64,000 bases of DNA from positions 186,001-250,000 of the forward strand of contig NZ_JBHTJP010000032.1 in assembly GCF_042676025.1 (NCBI RefSeq). Reading direction: 5' to 3'. Positions 1-8,363 of the stretch are shown piece after piece. Made by a program: the position numbers and the translations under genes. The notes below the pieces were generated by a model that made no database searches, had not been told where the DNA came from, and saw only the letters and a list, made by a program, of their open reading frames with translations. This stretch comes from Salinimicrobium gaetbulicola (GTDB taxonomy: Bacteria > Bacteroidota > Bacteroidia > Flavobacteriales > Flavobacteriaceae). The stretch's first letter is position 1. Each line of letters opens with the position of its first letter.

Positions 1-378
1 AAGCTGAAGTCAGGAGAAAAAGCCAGTCTTGTATTTTTCAGTACTGTGGCAGTAAAAGTAGGCATGCCGTTTCATACCAGTATTTCCGCAGCTAAAGGTG
101 CTATTGAAGGATTTGCCAGATCTCTTGCAGCCGAATATGCGCCAACCTTAAGGGTGAATGTGATAGCTCCATCTCTTACCGACACTCGATTGGCTGAAAA
201 GCTGGTTTCCAACGAATCTAAAAGAAGTGTGATAGAGGAAAGGCATCCTCTAAAGAGAATTGGAGAAGCTTCAGATATCGCTAACCTTGTGGAATATCTG
301 ATCTCTGATAAAAGTAGCTGGATGACCGGACAAACCATTGGAATGGATGGAGGTCTATCTTCCCTGAACCTGAATTAG
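1..378 (+). CDS. SDR family oxidoreductase, C-terminal part (5' truncated by window)
   Basis: The reading frame is already open at base 1, so only the C-terminal ~125 residues of a short-chain dehydrogenase/reductase are visible. The catalytic-Ser strand (VFFST), the helix with the conserved Lys (SISAAKGAIEGF), the RVNVIAP strand and the C-terminal W-TGQTIGMDGG motif are all present and in family order. The Tyr of the YxxxK motif is replaced: the alignment gives I-S-A-A-K, so the usual acid/base Tyr appears to be Ile. The internal GTG at base 46 is not a credible start, because SDR sequence continues upstream of it. The family uses NAD(P)H on alcohol, ketone or epimerase-type substrates, but the substrate here is unknown and the Tyr loss leaves activity uncertain. 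Confidence 0.85.
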   Translation, partial: KLKSGEKASLVFFSTVAVKVGMPFHTSISAAKGAIEGFARSLAAEYAPTLRVNVIAPSLTDTRLAEKLVSNESKRSVIEERHPLKRIGEASDIANLVEYLISDKSSWMTGQTIGMDGGLSSLNLN

Positions 379-386
379 TGATTAGT

Positions 387-430
387 AAAACAAAGAAAGC
401 CGGAAATTTTTTCCGGCTTTCTTTGTTTTT
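387..430. terminator. Bidirectional intrinsic terminator
   Basis: A 20-bp perfect inverted repeat (arms about 387-406 and 410-429, core AAGCCGGAAA/TTTCCGGCTT) has T-rich tails in both directions. It lies between the convergent SDR gene and the minus-strand gene ending at 442. Confidence 0.85.
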
Positions 431-441
431 ATATTCTAAAA

Positions 442-1896
442 TTAGGCTTTTTGAGCTTCTTTTTGTTTCTGGTGACTAAACAGGTTGTGTTCTTTGATCA
501 TTGCTGTGGTTTTTTCCGGAAGCATTTCTTCCCAGCCGGATTTTCCTTCAGCGATCATTTGTAGTACTTCTCGAGAATAAATATCAAGAATTTCAGGATC
601 AAAGTTTTTAATATCTACCACTTTACCATTGTACTTAAAGAATTTATATAATTCCTTCATACGAGGGTGTACTTTCAGGTTCTCACTGGTGGTGATCTCT
701 TCTGTATCCTTATCTTTCAACGGATACAAATAAACCTTAAGGTCTTTAAAGAATAGTTTACCAAAAGCTTCAAGGATACCACCACTCAAGTGACGATAGT
801 ATTTCTCATCAAAAATATCTACCAGATTATTAACTCCCATTGCCAGACCCATACGTTCTTTTGTGTAGCGTGAGAAGTATTCTACAACTCGATAGTACTC
901 CTGGAAGTTTGAGATCATCACGGTTTGACCCAGAGAACAAAGAAGTTCTGCCCGGTCCATGAAATCCCTTTCATCGATTTCACCTTCAGCCCGAAGGTTT
1001 GACAGAGTGATCTCGAAAATCACTTCAGTATTATCTTCGGCAACGCGATTTTCCTTGATGAATAGCTCAAGAGAGCGTTTATACATGTCCATATTGACCT
1101 TGGTAACCGGTCTGAAACTTCCGCGAAGGGCAAGGATGTTCTTTTTGTACAGGATCTTTGCAGGAAGCACGTTATTTCCGTCAGGAGCAAACATCACCGC
1201 CTCGGTCATACCGTTCTTAACCAGCTGTAAACTCATTAAGCGGTTATCAACTTTTTCAAAACGCGGTCCTGAAAAGTTAATTGTATCGATCTCTATTTGA
1301 TCCTTATCAATGTGATCATAGAGGTATCGAAGTAATTTTTTCGGGTTATCGTATTTATAATAAGCTCCGTAAATAAGGTTTACGCCTAAGGTTCCTAAAG
1401 TATTTTGCTGAAGCCTCGCGTCGTTTTCATGAAAACGTATATGCAGGATGATCTCGTTATACTCCTCTTCAGGGTGTACCTGATAGCGGATACCTACCCA
1501 ACCGTGACCTTTATACTTCTTAGCGAAGTCAATAGTTGCAACGGTATTGGCATAAGTGAAAAATAATTTATTGGGGTGCTTCTCGCGGGAGATACGTTGC
1601 TCAATAAGGTTTGTCTCGTGATTAAGCATTTTCTTTAAACGCTCTTCAGTTACGTATCTTCGGTCGTCTTCGATTCCATAGATAGCATCACTGAAGTCCT
1701 TATCGTAAGCACTCATCGCCTTGGCAATGGTTCCGGAAGCTCCTCCCGCCCTGAAGAAGTTACGAACGGTTTCCTGTCCTGCTCCAATTTCAGAGAAGGT
1801 TCCGTAGATATTCTCATTCAGGTTTATGCGTAACGCTTTACTTTTTATGGAAGGGACATTTTCAAACTCCCGATCTCCCATTATAGTTATAGGCAT
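442..1896 (-). CDS. Conserved Bacteroidota protein of unknown function (484 aa)
   Basis: A soluble 484-residue protein without a signal peptide or membrane segment. The sequence resembles a family I remember from many flavobacteria. Some databases attach the name nicotinate-nucleotide adenylyltransferase to it, but I see no (H/T)xGH nucleotidyl-transferase motif near the N-terminus, so I do not transfer that function. Visible features are a Gly-rich stretch near residue 50 (RAGGASGTIAKAMSAYDK), several Tyr-rich blocks (FSGP near 220) and a Lys/Gln-rich C-terminus. The gene stands alone, with a good Bacteroidota promoter about 40 bases upstream and the shared terminator at its 3' end. Function unknown; the conserved length and composition indicate a real, expressed housekeeping-type gene. 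Confidence 0.8.
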   Translation of the reverse strand: MPITIMGDREFENVPSIKSKALRINLNENIYGTFSEIGAGQETVRNFFRAGGASGTIAKAMSAYDKDFSDAIYGIEDDRRYVTEERLKKMLNHETNLIEQRISREKHPNKLFFTYANTVATIDFAKKYKGHGWVGIRYQVHPEEEYNEIILHIRFHENDARLQQNTLGTLGVNLIYGAYYKYDNPKKLLRYLYDHIDKDQIEIDTINFSGPRFEKVDNRLMSLQLVKNGMTEAVMFAPDGNNVLPAKILYKKNILALRGSFRPVTKVNMDMYKRSLELFIKENRVAEDNTEVIFEITLSNLRAEGEIDERDFMDRAELLCSLGQTVMISNFQEYYRVVEYFSRYTKERMGLAMGVNNLVDIFDEKYYRHLSGGILEAFGKLFFKDLKVYLYPLKDKDTEEITTSENLKVHPRMKELYKFFKYNGKVVDIKNFDPEILDIYSREVLQMIAEGKSGWEEMLPEKTTAMIKEHNLFSHQKQKEAQKA

Positions 1897-1939
1897 AGCT
1901 CTTATTTTATTTTAAAAATGTAGTTGTGTAAGCTCATTT

Positions 1940-1968
1940 CAAAGGTACTAAAATGCAAGGCTAAACAA
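1940..1968 (-). promoter_or_regulatory. Bacteroidota sigma-A-type promoter for the 484-aa protein
   Basis: On the minus strand this reads TTG (1968-1966), an 18-bp spacer, then TACCTTTG (1947-1940), which matches the TTG-N17-23-TAnnTTTG consensus. It predicts a start of transcription near 1933 and a leader of about 37 bases. Confidence 0.65.
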
Positions 1969-1987
1969 AAAAATAATACTTAGTTTT

Positions 1988-2767
1988 GTGGTAAATCAAA
2001 AGGTTTTGAAGGTAACATTTTTGGGAACAGGAACTTCACAAGGAATTCCGGTTATAGGGAGCACCCATCCGGTATGTTTAAGTGATGACCCACGCGATAA
2101 AAGATTAAGAGTTTCGGTGCTTGTTGAAGTTGACGACATGAACATCGTAATTGATTGTGGCCCTGACTTTAGGCAGCAAATGCTTACAAATCCTATCGAT
2201 CATTTGGATGCCATTCTTTTCACTCATGAACACAGTGATCATACTGTGGGTATGGATGACATCAGGCCTTTCTTTTTTCAGCAAGGTGATATTCCCGTTT
2301 TTGCCCATCGTCGGGTTATGGAATCTCTAAGACAGCGCTTTGATTATATCTTCGCTTCAGATAATAAATATCCGGGTGCACCCAGTGTTCAGGAACACGA
2401 AATTGAGAATTCAGATTTTAAGGTCAAAGGCCTTACGGTAACTCCGGTGAACGTGATGCATAACAGGGTGCAGGTCTTTGGTTTTAGAATCAGGGATTTC
2501 GCTTACATCACAGATGCCAAGACCATAGAAGAGGAGGAGGCCGAAAAATTAAAAGGGGTTGATGTCCTGGTGGTTAATGCCTTGAGAAAGGAACCTCATC
2601 ATTCTCATTTTAACCTCGAAGAAGCCCTGGCGTTCATCGCGAAGATCCAACCAAAAAGGGCGTATCTCACTCATATAAGCCACGTAATGGGATTTCAACA
2701 AGACGTACAGGCCGAATTGCCCGAAAATGTCTTTCTGGCTTATGACAACTTAAAAATCACTATTTAA
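1988..2767 (+). CDS. MBL-fold metallo-hydrolase (PhnP-like)
   Basis: A metallo-beta-lactamase-fold hydrolase, probably a cytoplasmic phosphodiesterase of the PhnP/RNase Z-like branch. The N-terminus reads FLGTGTSQGIPVIG. The metal-binding motif is THEHSDH (about residues 77-83), followed later by a His (VMHNR), an Asp in the YITDAK block and a THISH motif near the end. A GTG at 1988 gives the longest form, but the family normally begins M-K-V-T-F-L-G-T-G. That points to the in-frame TTG at 2006, and TAGTTTTG at 1981-1988, overlapping the GTG, looks like a -7 box. The next gene starts on the base after its stop codon, so the two are probably co-transcribed. Substrate unknown. Confidence 0.85.
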   Translation: MVNQKVLKVTFLGTGTSQGIPVIGSTHPVCLSDDPRDKRLRVSVLVEVDDMNIVIDCGPDFRQQMLTNPIDHLDAILFTHEHSDHTVGMDDIRPFFFQQGDIPVFAHRRVMESLRQRFDYIFASDNKYPGAPSVQEHEIENSDFKVKGLTVTPVNVMHNRVQVFGFRIRDFAYITDAKTIEEEEAEKLKGVDVLVVNALRKEPHHSHFNLEEALAFIAKIQPKRAYLTHISHVMGFQQDVQAELPENVFLAYDNLKITI

Positions 2768-3268
2768 ATGCGAAGAAGCTTTTTACTTTATCTTTTTGTC
2801 TTTACTGCCTTGCTGGCTGTTTTCATGTATGTAACCGGACAAAAAATGCTCGAGTCAAAAGAGCAAAAAATTGAAAGTCTTCAGGAGGAACTGGCATTCG
2901 CCTCTTCACGATCTGATTCTTTATTGACTGAAGCATCATCTTCTACGGAAACGTTCACTTTGAAAGCGAATGAAGAGGCGCTTTCCTATCTCGAGAACAG
3001 AGGTTTTGTTGCTTCGGAAATAGCCGAAAAAGTAGAATCTCAGTTGATAGCTGGTAATAAGGCTGATGCTGATAATGCTATGGTACCGTACGAGGGAATG
3101 GACGGATTTTTCAGGATCAATAAGGTAGAGCTAATCAATCATAAATGGATACTTGCCAGTTTCACCGATGGTACTTACTGGGGAGAATTATTCCTTACTT
3201 ATGAAATTGATGATGACGGTAAAATTGAAGTAAAGTCAGAAAAAGCTCTGATCTACCCTAAAAACTAA
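2768..3268 (+). CDS. Hypothetical membrane-anchored protein with coiled coil
   Basis: A 166-residue protein with an N-terminal transmembrane segment (residues about 4-23, FLLYLFVFTALLAVFMYVTG). A Glu/Ser/Lys-rich coiled-coil-like stretch follows (about 28-60), then a C-terminal globular part ending with a WGELFLTYEID block. It begins directly after the stop of the MBL-fold gene (TAA-ATG), so it is translationally linked to it. The topology suggests an anchored extracytoplasmic domain. I do not recognise the fold. Its 3' end overlaps the convergent esterase gene by 4 bases. Confidence 0.75.
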   Translation: MRRSFLLYLFVFTALLAVFMYVTGQKMLESKEQKIESLQEELAFASSRSDSLLTEASSSTETFTLKANEEALSYLENRGFVASEIAEKVESQLIAGNKADADNAMVPYEGMDGFFRINKVELINHKWILASFTDGTYWGELFLTYEIDDDGKIEVKSEKALIYPKN

Positions 3269-3924
3269 AGCCTTTTTTCCAGCCACTTTTTGAGCTCAAA
3301 GAAATTTTGAGGAGCCACACCATGACCTACAGGAAATTCTGAATACGAATTCTCGATCTTCATTGAATCCAGGAAAGGTTTTGTGTTTCGGGCCCAGGTT
3401 ACCGGAATCACCTGATCTGAGCTTCCATGGGAACTGTAAATTGAAAGCTTGGAGAAATCATTGTTTTGATATCCTTCTTTAATGATGCCTGTATTAATAT
3501 AACCGCTAAGCCCGATGACATTTTTCACCTTTTCAGGGTAGGATAGCGCTACTGAAAAACTTAGAATACATCCCTGACTAAAACCTAGTAAAGTGACATT
3601 TTCAGGATCTACCGGGTAAGTTTCAATAGCTTCATCGATAAAGCCGGAGATCTTTTCACGGGAAGCAACGGCCTGTACATCATCACTGAATTTGCCGTCA
3701 TTATTATCCCAATGTATAGCATACCATGCGTTTCCGTAGGGAGGCATTGGATATGGTGCTCTAAGGGAAATGATGAAAAGTTCATCTGGCAATTCTTCAG
3801 CAAAAGAAAAAAGATCTTCTTCATTACTACCATACCCATGCAGCATGATCAATAAAGGGGCTTTTTCAATTGAGATTTTGGGTTTTCTTACTAGATGATA
3901 TAGGGATAGGGTTTGTGTGCTCAT
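3265..3924 (-). CDS. Alpha/beta hydrolase, phospholipase/carboxylesterase type
   Basis: A 219-residue cytoplasmic esterase of the short carboxylesterase/phospholipase family. An HGYGSNEED oxyanion-hole block lies near residue 29, the nucleophile motif GFSQG near residue 113, an Asp near the SSHGSSDQVIPV strand, and the catalytic His in GHGVAP near residue 199. Together these complete a Ser-Asp-His triad. The length is normal for the family. It overlaps the upstream small membrane gene in a TAATG arrangement (the A at 3924 is shared), so the two are likely translated as a coupled pair. The natural ester substrate cannot be told from the sequence. Confidence 0.85.
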   Translation of the reverse strand: MSTQTLSLYHLVRKPKISIEKAPLLIMLHGYGSNEEDLFSFAEELPDELFIISLRAPYPMPPYGNAWYAIHWDNNDGKFSDDVQAVASREKISGFIDEAIETYPVDPENVTLLGFSQGCILSFSVALSYPEKVKNVIGLSGYINTGIIKEGYQNNDFSKLSIYSSHGSSDQVIPVTWARNTKPFLDSMKIENSYSEFPVGHGVAPQNFFELKKWLEKRL

Positions 3925-4250
3925 TAATTAATTGTACTAAACCATTTTTGAAAATACTCTCCCAGAACCGGGACAAGATTGCGTTCACCCTGGATGGCTG
4001 CCACCAGGCCAAACCCCCAAAGGATAAGTATGAAAATATAGAATGCAGAGGAGATCATCCAGCTGTCAAAAGCTGAAACCAGCACCCCTAAAAGGTAAAA
4101 AGTAAGATGTACTCCTAAAGCCTGCCTGATATGAAATGACGCAAATGGATTCTTATTGTCATTGTTCATGAAATAGGCGAAGATAGTGCCAATAATAGTG
4201 ATATAAGCGACGATCGCCGCAGCTTTACCTTGTTCAGCTTCAGTCTGCAT
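3924..4250 (-). CDS. Small DUF4870/Tic20-like membrane protein
   Basis: A 108-residue protein with three to four predicted membrane segments (about residues 10-28, 42-62 and 66-85). The segment signature is N-K-N-P-F-A-S-F-H-I-R-Q-A-L. The phrase 'FHIRQAL' followed by a hydrophobic helix is typical of the DUF4870/Tic20-like family found across Bacteroidota. Family function is not established. It is the first gene of a two-gene unit with the esterase, with which it overlaps by one base. Confidence 0.75.
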   Translation of the reverse strand: MQTEAEQGKAAAIVAYITIIGTIFAYFMNNDNKNPFASFHIRQALGVHLTFYLLGVLVSAFDSWMISSAFYIFILILWGFGLVAAIQGERNLVPVLGEYFQKWFSTIN

Positions 4251-4287
4251 AGTTTTGATTTTTACTCTGTAAAATTACGATTTTCTC

Positions 4288-5556
4288 TTATTTTACAGGT
4301 GCTTCCGACGGGAAATAATTTTTTCCGGCTAATACTCCGTAGACTTTTCCTTTCAATTCATGGCCTAAAAACAGACTGTTCTTAGAGCTGCTGAAAATGT
4401 GCTTTTCTTCGAAGGTAAAGCTTGCTTCAGGATCGAAAAAAGTGAAATTAGCGGGAGCTCCTTCTTCAATAAAGTTTTCGGGAATATTGAACCTTGTCTT
4501 TCCGGTGGTCAACATTTTCACAGCTGTTTTAAGGGTCACCAGCTGTAACAGGGCACCAAAAGCAGATTCCAGTCCAATGGTTCCATAAAGAGCATTGTCG
4601 AACTCAACTTTTTTGTGTTCCACATCCATTGGGCTGTGGTCGCTTGTTACCATATCGATGGTGCCGTCTCTAAGACCCGATAGCAATGCTTTAACATCTG
4701 ACTTTGTTCTTAATGGTGGTAGCACTTTTGCATTGGTGTTGAAGTCCTTGAGCATGTCATCTGTAAAGTACAAATTGTGTATAGCAACCCCGCAGGTCAC
4801 ATCAAGGCCTCTTTCTTTGGCATCCCTGATGAGTTCAACAGCTTTCGCCGTTGAAATAGTGGGGATATGAAGTTTTCCGCCGGTATATTCCAGGATATAT
4901 AGATCCCTGATGATATGTAATTCTTCGGCTAAAGCCGGAATTCCTTTTAGACCTATCAGCGTACTGTTCTCGTTCTCATTTACCTGCCCGCTACCCGCGA
5001 TCTTATTTTCTTGCGGAAAGGATAGTACAAGTCCGTCGAAGTTTTGGGTGTATTGTAAGGCGATCTTTAGCATATTCGGATTACTGACTGCTTTTTTATA
5101 GTCTCCGAAAGCGATCGCACCGGCCTGTTGCATGTCATACAATTCGGCCATATCGATTCCGTTACTGCCCCTTGTTAAGGCGCCTATTGGGTAAAGTGCG
5201 ACCGGGTGGCCTGCTGCCTTATTTTTAAGAAAGGAAACAGTTCCTTTGTTGTCTGTTACCGGATCGTTGCCCGGATTAACAGCCACAGCCGTAAATCCGC
5301 TTTTTGCGGCTGTATTTAAACCGTTTTCGATGGTTTCCCTGTCCTCAAAACCGGGCTCCCCAAAATTCACACTACTGTCAAACCAGCCTTGAGAGATATG
5401 AAGGTTCTCAAAAGAGATTTCTTGATCTACTTTTTTGGTTTTTATCTGTGGTGAGATTTCCTTGATCAGGCCATCTTCCACCAGGATATCCATAACCTTA
5501 TTGTTGAACGGGCTCTCATTGTCAATGATCTTAGCAGATTTAATCAGTAGCTTCAT
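4288..5556 (-). CDS. Dihydroorotase-like protein, metal ligands lost
   Basis: A 422-residue protein collinear with class I (multifunctional-type) dihydroorotase, with a cytoplasmic amidohydrolase TIM barrel. Active enzymes have D-x-H-x-H-x-R-E-P-G on strand 1; here residues 60-69 read DSSVNFGEPG, so both His ligands (Ser62, Asn64) and the substrate Arg (Gly66) are replaced. The second His of the HI-x-H block is also lost (HIPTIST), while the late TSDHSP motif is kept. It is therefore probably not catalytic. Non-catalytic dihydroorotase paralogues act as structural partners of aspartate transcarbamoylase in some bacteria, so a scaffold role is plausible but inferred. The start codon overlaps the stop of the upstream BatA gene (ATGA), so translation is coupled. 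Commonly annotated pyrC. Confidence 0.85.
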   Translation of the reverse strand: MKLLIKSAKIIDNESPFNNKVMDILVEDGLIKEISPQIKTKKVDQEISFENLHISQGWFDSSVNFGEPGFEDRETIENGLNTAAKSGFTAVAVNPGNDPVTDNKGTVSFLKNKAAGHPVALYPIGALTRGSNGIDMAELYDMQQAGAIAFGDYKKAVSNPNMLKIALQYTQNFDGLVLSFPQENKIAGSGQVNENENSTLIGLKGIPALAEELHIIRDLYILEYTGGKLHIPTISTAKAVELIRDAKERGLDVTCGVAIHNLYFTDDMLKDFNTNAKVLPPLRTKSDVKALLSGLRDGTIDMVTSDHSPMDVEHKKVEFDNALYGTIGLESAFGALLQLVTLKTAVKMLTTGKTRFNIPENFIEEGAPANFTFFDPEASFTFEEKHIFSSSKNSLFLGHELKGKVYGVLAGKNYFPSEAPVK

Positions 5557-7475
5557 TTAAAATATTTTAGGATGAGCAATTCAGTAAGTAAGAAAATTAA
5601 GGCAAAAATAACAAACCATTTCCAAAGAACATCTACTTTCCCTGCAGTTTGAATCTCATCAAATACGGTGGGGATTTTTGTCTGAATTTTTATGGCTTCG
5701 GAAGGTTTTAAGTCCATATAACGCAAATCGCTCTCAGACCTGTCAAGGTTAAAGCTTAAAGTTTTCAATTTGAAAGTATCTTTCAGTACTTCATAATGAC
5801 CTTCTTTTTGGGGCATCTCCTCTAAAAATATTTCTACTTTATTGCTATAGCTTTGCTGCCGGGGAATAAATCCGGCTTCTGAAGACTGGAGTTTTAAGAT
5901 CTCGTCCTGTTGCAAACTGGCCTGAAGGCTTACTTCATCATTTTTTCCTAATACAGAATAAAGGGATGGCGGTGATATAGCCATGTTCCCGATATTGTAA
6001 AAGGTTGGAACTATTAAAGGAGCTCCCTGGAAATTTGAATTTTGAAGGTTTAAAGGTGCAGTGAAAACGAACATATTTCCCCTTTGGAATAAAAAAGGAT
6101 CATTATTCTCATATTTTAATACAGGAGTTTCCCTGCCTGTTACCCGAAAATAGCTGTTGACTTTCGGGTATTGAAAGTTTTTTACTTTTTCTTCAAATAC
6201 CGGTTCATACAAGGGGTGCGCGTAAACAATTTCAGTGATCAGTTTTTCCTGTTCTATTTTCTGACTGAAATCCGGGAGGTTCAGGGTTCGAAAAAGTGAA
6301 TTGTAATTTGAAAGCTCAGCTTCTTCGGAAGGAATGAAGATCAGAACCGTGTTTTCATCCTGCAAGCGTTTAATTTCTGTTGTAAGTGGTCCTGAAAGGT
6401 TCTTGGGTTCATTCAGAATGACCAGGTTGGCGAAAGACAGCTCATTAAAATCCACTTTATTTTCCGGGAAGATAATCAGTACAAATTCAGGATCGGTAAA
6501 GATCCTTTGCAGGAAGGAAGCATCGGCGTCGCCAATTGCCACTACCTTAACAGGATCAACAGGGTTGATGCTGAAATATAGTTCATTGTCAAATTGAAGA
6601 CCCTTATCTTCAATTAGGATCCTTCCGTTCTCTATGGGGCCGGAAGTGAGCGTGAAAGTGGTGAGGACTTTATCTTCTTCAATCTTAACCGACTTTTTAG
6701 CTAAAAGATTTTCCCCGTTATAAAGAGCCACCGGAATTTCATTTTTTAAGGTGCCGTATCTTTTCAACGACACCGAAAGCTCGGTTTGGTCGACATTTTG
6801 AGTGCTTATAAAAGCTGAGTCAATGGAAACATTGCCTTTTTCTTCCGGTTCTAAGCGTACCAGATATGTGAATAGATCATGATTTCCAGGAATATTTTGA
6901 TCGCCTGAACCTTGAAAATCTGAAATTGCAATGAATTTATTCTTGCTTTGAGCATTATCATGGCTCATCGTGTTCGCTTTCAAAAACACGGTTTTCCAGT
7001 CTAACTGAGATTGGGAGTAATCCAGCTCCTGCAGTTTTTTCCGAAAAGAAGAAGCTTCAATATCCTTAAATTCCGAATCATTCGTAAATAATGAAACGTT
7101 TCCTTCATTAGGCAGGCTTTCCAAAAGTTCCTGTACAGCTCGTTTTAAAAGGATCCCGCTTTTACCTTTAGCCTGCATACTATAGGAATTGTCCAGGTAA
7201 ATGATCGTTTTTTCAGAGGTGTACCTTTCATTTTCGGAAGGGAAGTAGGGCTGGGCAAACGCGATAATTATGGAAGCGAGTAAAAACAGTCGGGTAAAGA
7301 GGATTAGCCATTTCTTGATCCTTGAGCTTTTCCGGGTCTGCAGGACCGCTTTTTTGAGGAATTTGACGTTTGTAAAATATTCGGTTTGGAACCTTCGCAA
7401 TTGAAAAAGGTGGACCAACACCGGTATCACCAATAGAAAAAGCAGATAAAGTAGTTCAGGATGTTTAAACTGCAT
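5553..7475 (-). CDS. BatA-domain membrane protein
   Basis: A 640-residue protein beginning with the BatA N-terminal double-membrane-helix signature (FKHPELLYLLFLLVIPVLVHL, then a second helix near 56-75). A von Willebrand A-like region follows with a YLDNSYSMQAKG motif (about 95-106), i.e. DxSxS-type with Asp-Asn-Ser-Tyr-Ser. The central part is periplasmic-type and a final transmembrane helix sits at about 615-636. This is the usual architecture of the flavobacterial BatA-like proteins whose exact role is unknown (aerotolerance/envelope functions have been proposed for the wider Bat family). It is the first gene of a unit with the dihydroorotase-like gene, coupled by ATGA. Confidence 0.85.
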   Translation of the reverse strand: MQFKHPELLYLLFLLVIPVLVHLFQLRRFQTEYFTNVKFLKKAVLQTRKSSRIKKWLILFTRLFLLASIIIAFAQPYFPSENERYTSEKTIIYLDNSYSMQAKGKSGILLKRAVQELLESLPNEGNVSLFTNDSEFKDIEASSFRKKLQELDYSQSQLDWKTVFLKANTMSHDNAQSKNKFIAISDFQGSGDQNIPGNHDLFTYLVRLEPEEKGNVSIDSAFISTQNVDQTELSVSLKRYGTLKNEIPVALYNGENLLAKKSVKIEEDKVLTTFTLTSGPIENGRILIEDKGLQFDNELYFSINPVDPVKVVAIGDADASFLQRIFTDPEFVLIIFPENKVDFNELSFANLVILNEPKNLSGPLTTEIKRLQDENTVLIFIPSEEAELSNYNSLFRTLNLPDFSQKIEQEKLITEIVYAHPLYEPVFEEKVKNFQYPKVNSYFRVTGRETPVLKYENNDPFLFQRGNMFVFTAPLNLQNSNFQGAPLIVPTFYNIGNMAISPPSLYSVLGKNDEVSLQASLQQDEILKLQSSEAGFIPRQQSYSNKVEIFLEEMPQKEGHYEVLKDTFKLKTLSFNLDRSESDLRYMDLKPSEAIKIQTKIPTVFDEIQTAGKVDVLWKWFVIFALIFLLTELLILKYFK

Positions 7476-7580
7476 TTTGTCGCATTAATTCCTCTATTTA
7501 AAGGAACACGGCTATTTTAAACCGATGTTCATCCTGATAAAGATATTAAATATGCTTAAAACCAGGGAATCGTGGTTGAA

Positions 7581-8345
7581 TTAATATTTTTCAAATACAC
7601 CTAGCCCAAAAAGCGCGAAATCATATTTTACCGGGTCCTCAGCATCCATCTTTCTTAAAGCCGTATCTAGTTCCAGTAAAGCCTTAGCGTCATTTTGTTT
7701 TCTTTTAAGAAGACCCAGCTTTCTGGCTACGTTTCCTGAATGTACATCAAGTGGACAGGACAACAGGGAAGGAGAGATGTCTTCCCAAAGACCAAAATCT
7801 ACATTTCCGGCATCCCGGCGAACCATCCATCTAAGGAACATATTTATCCTTTTAGCAGCCGAATTCTTAAGCGGGTCGCTAACATGTTTTTGAGTTCTGG
7901 ATTGGTGCGGCAACTCAAAGAATATCTTTTTAAATTCATGAATAGCAAGTTGTAAACCCCGTTCATTTGAATGTTTGGTAAAGATCCCTTCCAGGCCATT
8001 ATGATGTTTGTAGATGTTCTGTAGGGCCTGAATGAAATAGATAAGATCTGTGGAATTGAACGTACGGTGTACGAAATTTTCAAGGGCCTCCATATCCTGT
8101 TCGCTGTGTTCCATCACGAAATCAAATGGTGTATTTCCCATTAATTCCATGAGAGAATGGGCATTTTTAAGGATACTCTTTCGGTTTCCCCAGGCAATGG
8201 TAGCAGTTAGGAATCCGGAGATCTCTTTGTCCTCCTTCAGGCTGAAAAGATGCGGGATCTGTACCGGGTCTGAAGAAATAAAATCCGGGTTATTGTATTG
8301 GTCTACTTTAAAATCTAGAAATTCCTTTAATTCAGTAGCAGTCAA
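7581..8345 (-). CDS. TIGR02757 family protein
   Basis: A 254-residue protein of the TIGR02757 (DUF2400) family, common in Bacteroidota and some other phyla. Family-typical blocks visible are the ATIAWGNRKSIL stretch near residue 48, a helical middle part and the NMFLRWMVRRD block near 170. The late part reads P-L-D-V-H-S-G-N-V-A-R-K-L-G-L, as in HhH-type DNA glycosylase-like folds, which is a resemblance only. The biochemical function is not known. It follows the LolD-type ATPase by 18 bases and is probably the last gene of that transcript. Confidence 0.85.
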   Translation of the reverse strand: MTATELKEFLDFKVDQYNNPDFISSDPVQIPHLFSLKEDKEISGFLTATIAWGNRKSILKNAHSLMELMGNTPFDFVMEHSEQDMEALENFVHRTFNSTDLIYFIQALQNIYKHHNGLEGIFTKHSNERGLQLAIHEFKKIFFELPHQSRTQKHVSDPLKNSAAKRINMFLRWMVRRDAGNVDFGLWEDISPSLLSCPLDVHSGNVARKLGLLKRKQNDAKALLELDTALRKMDAEDPVKYDFALFGLGVFEKY

Positions 8346-8363
8346 AAATTCGATTTTTTACGG

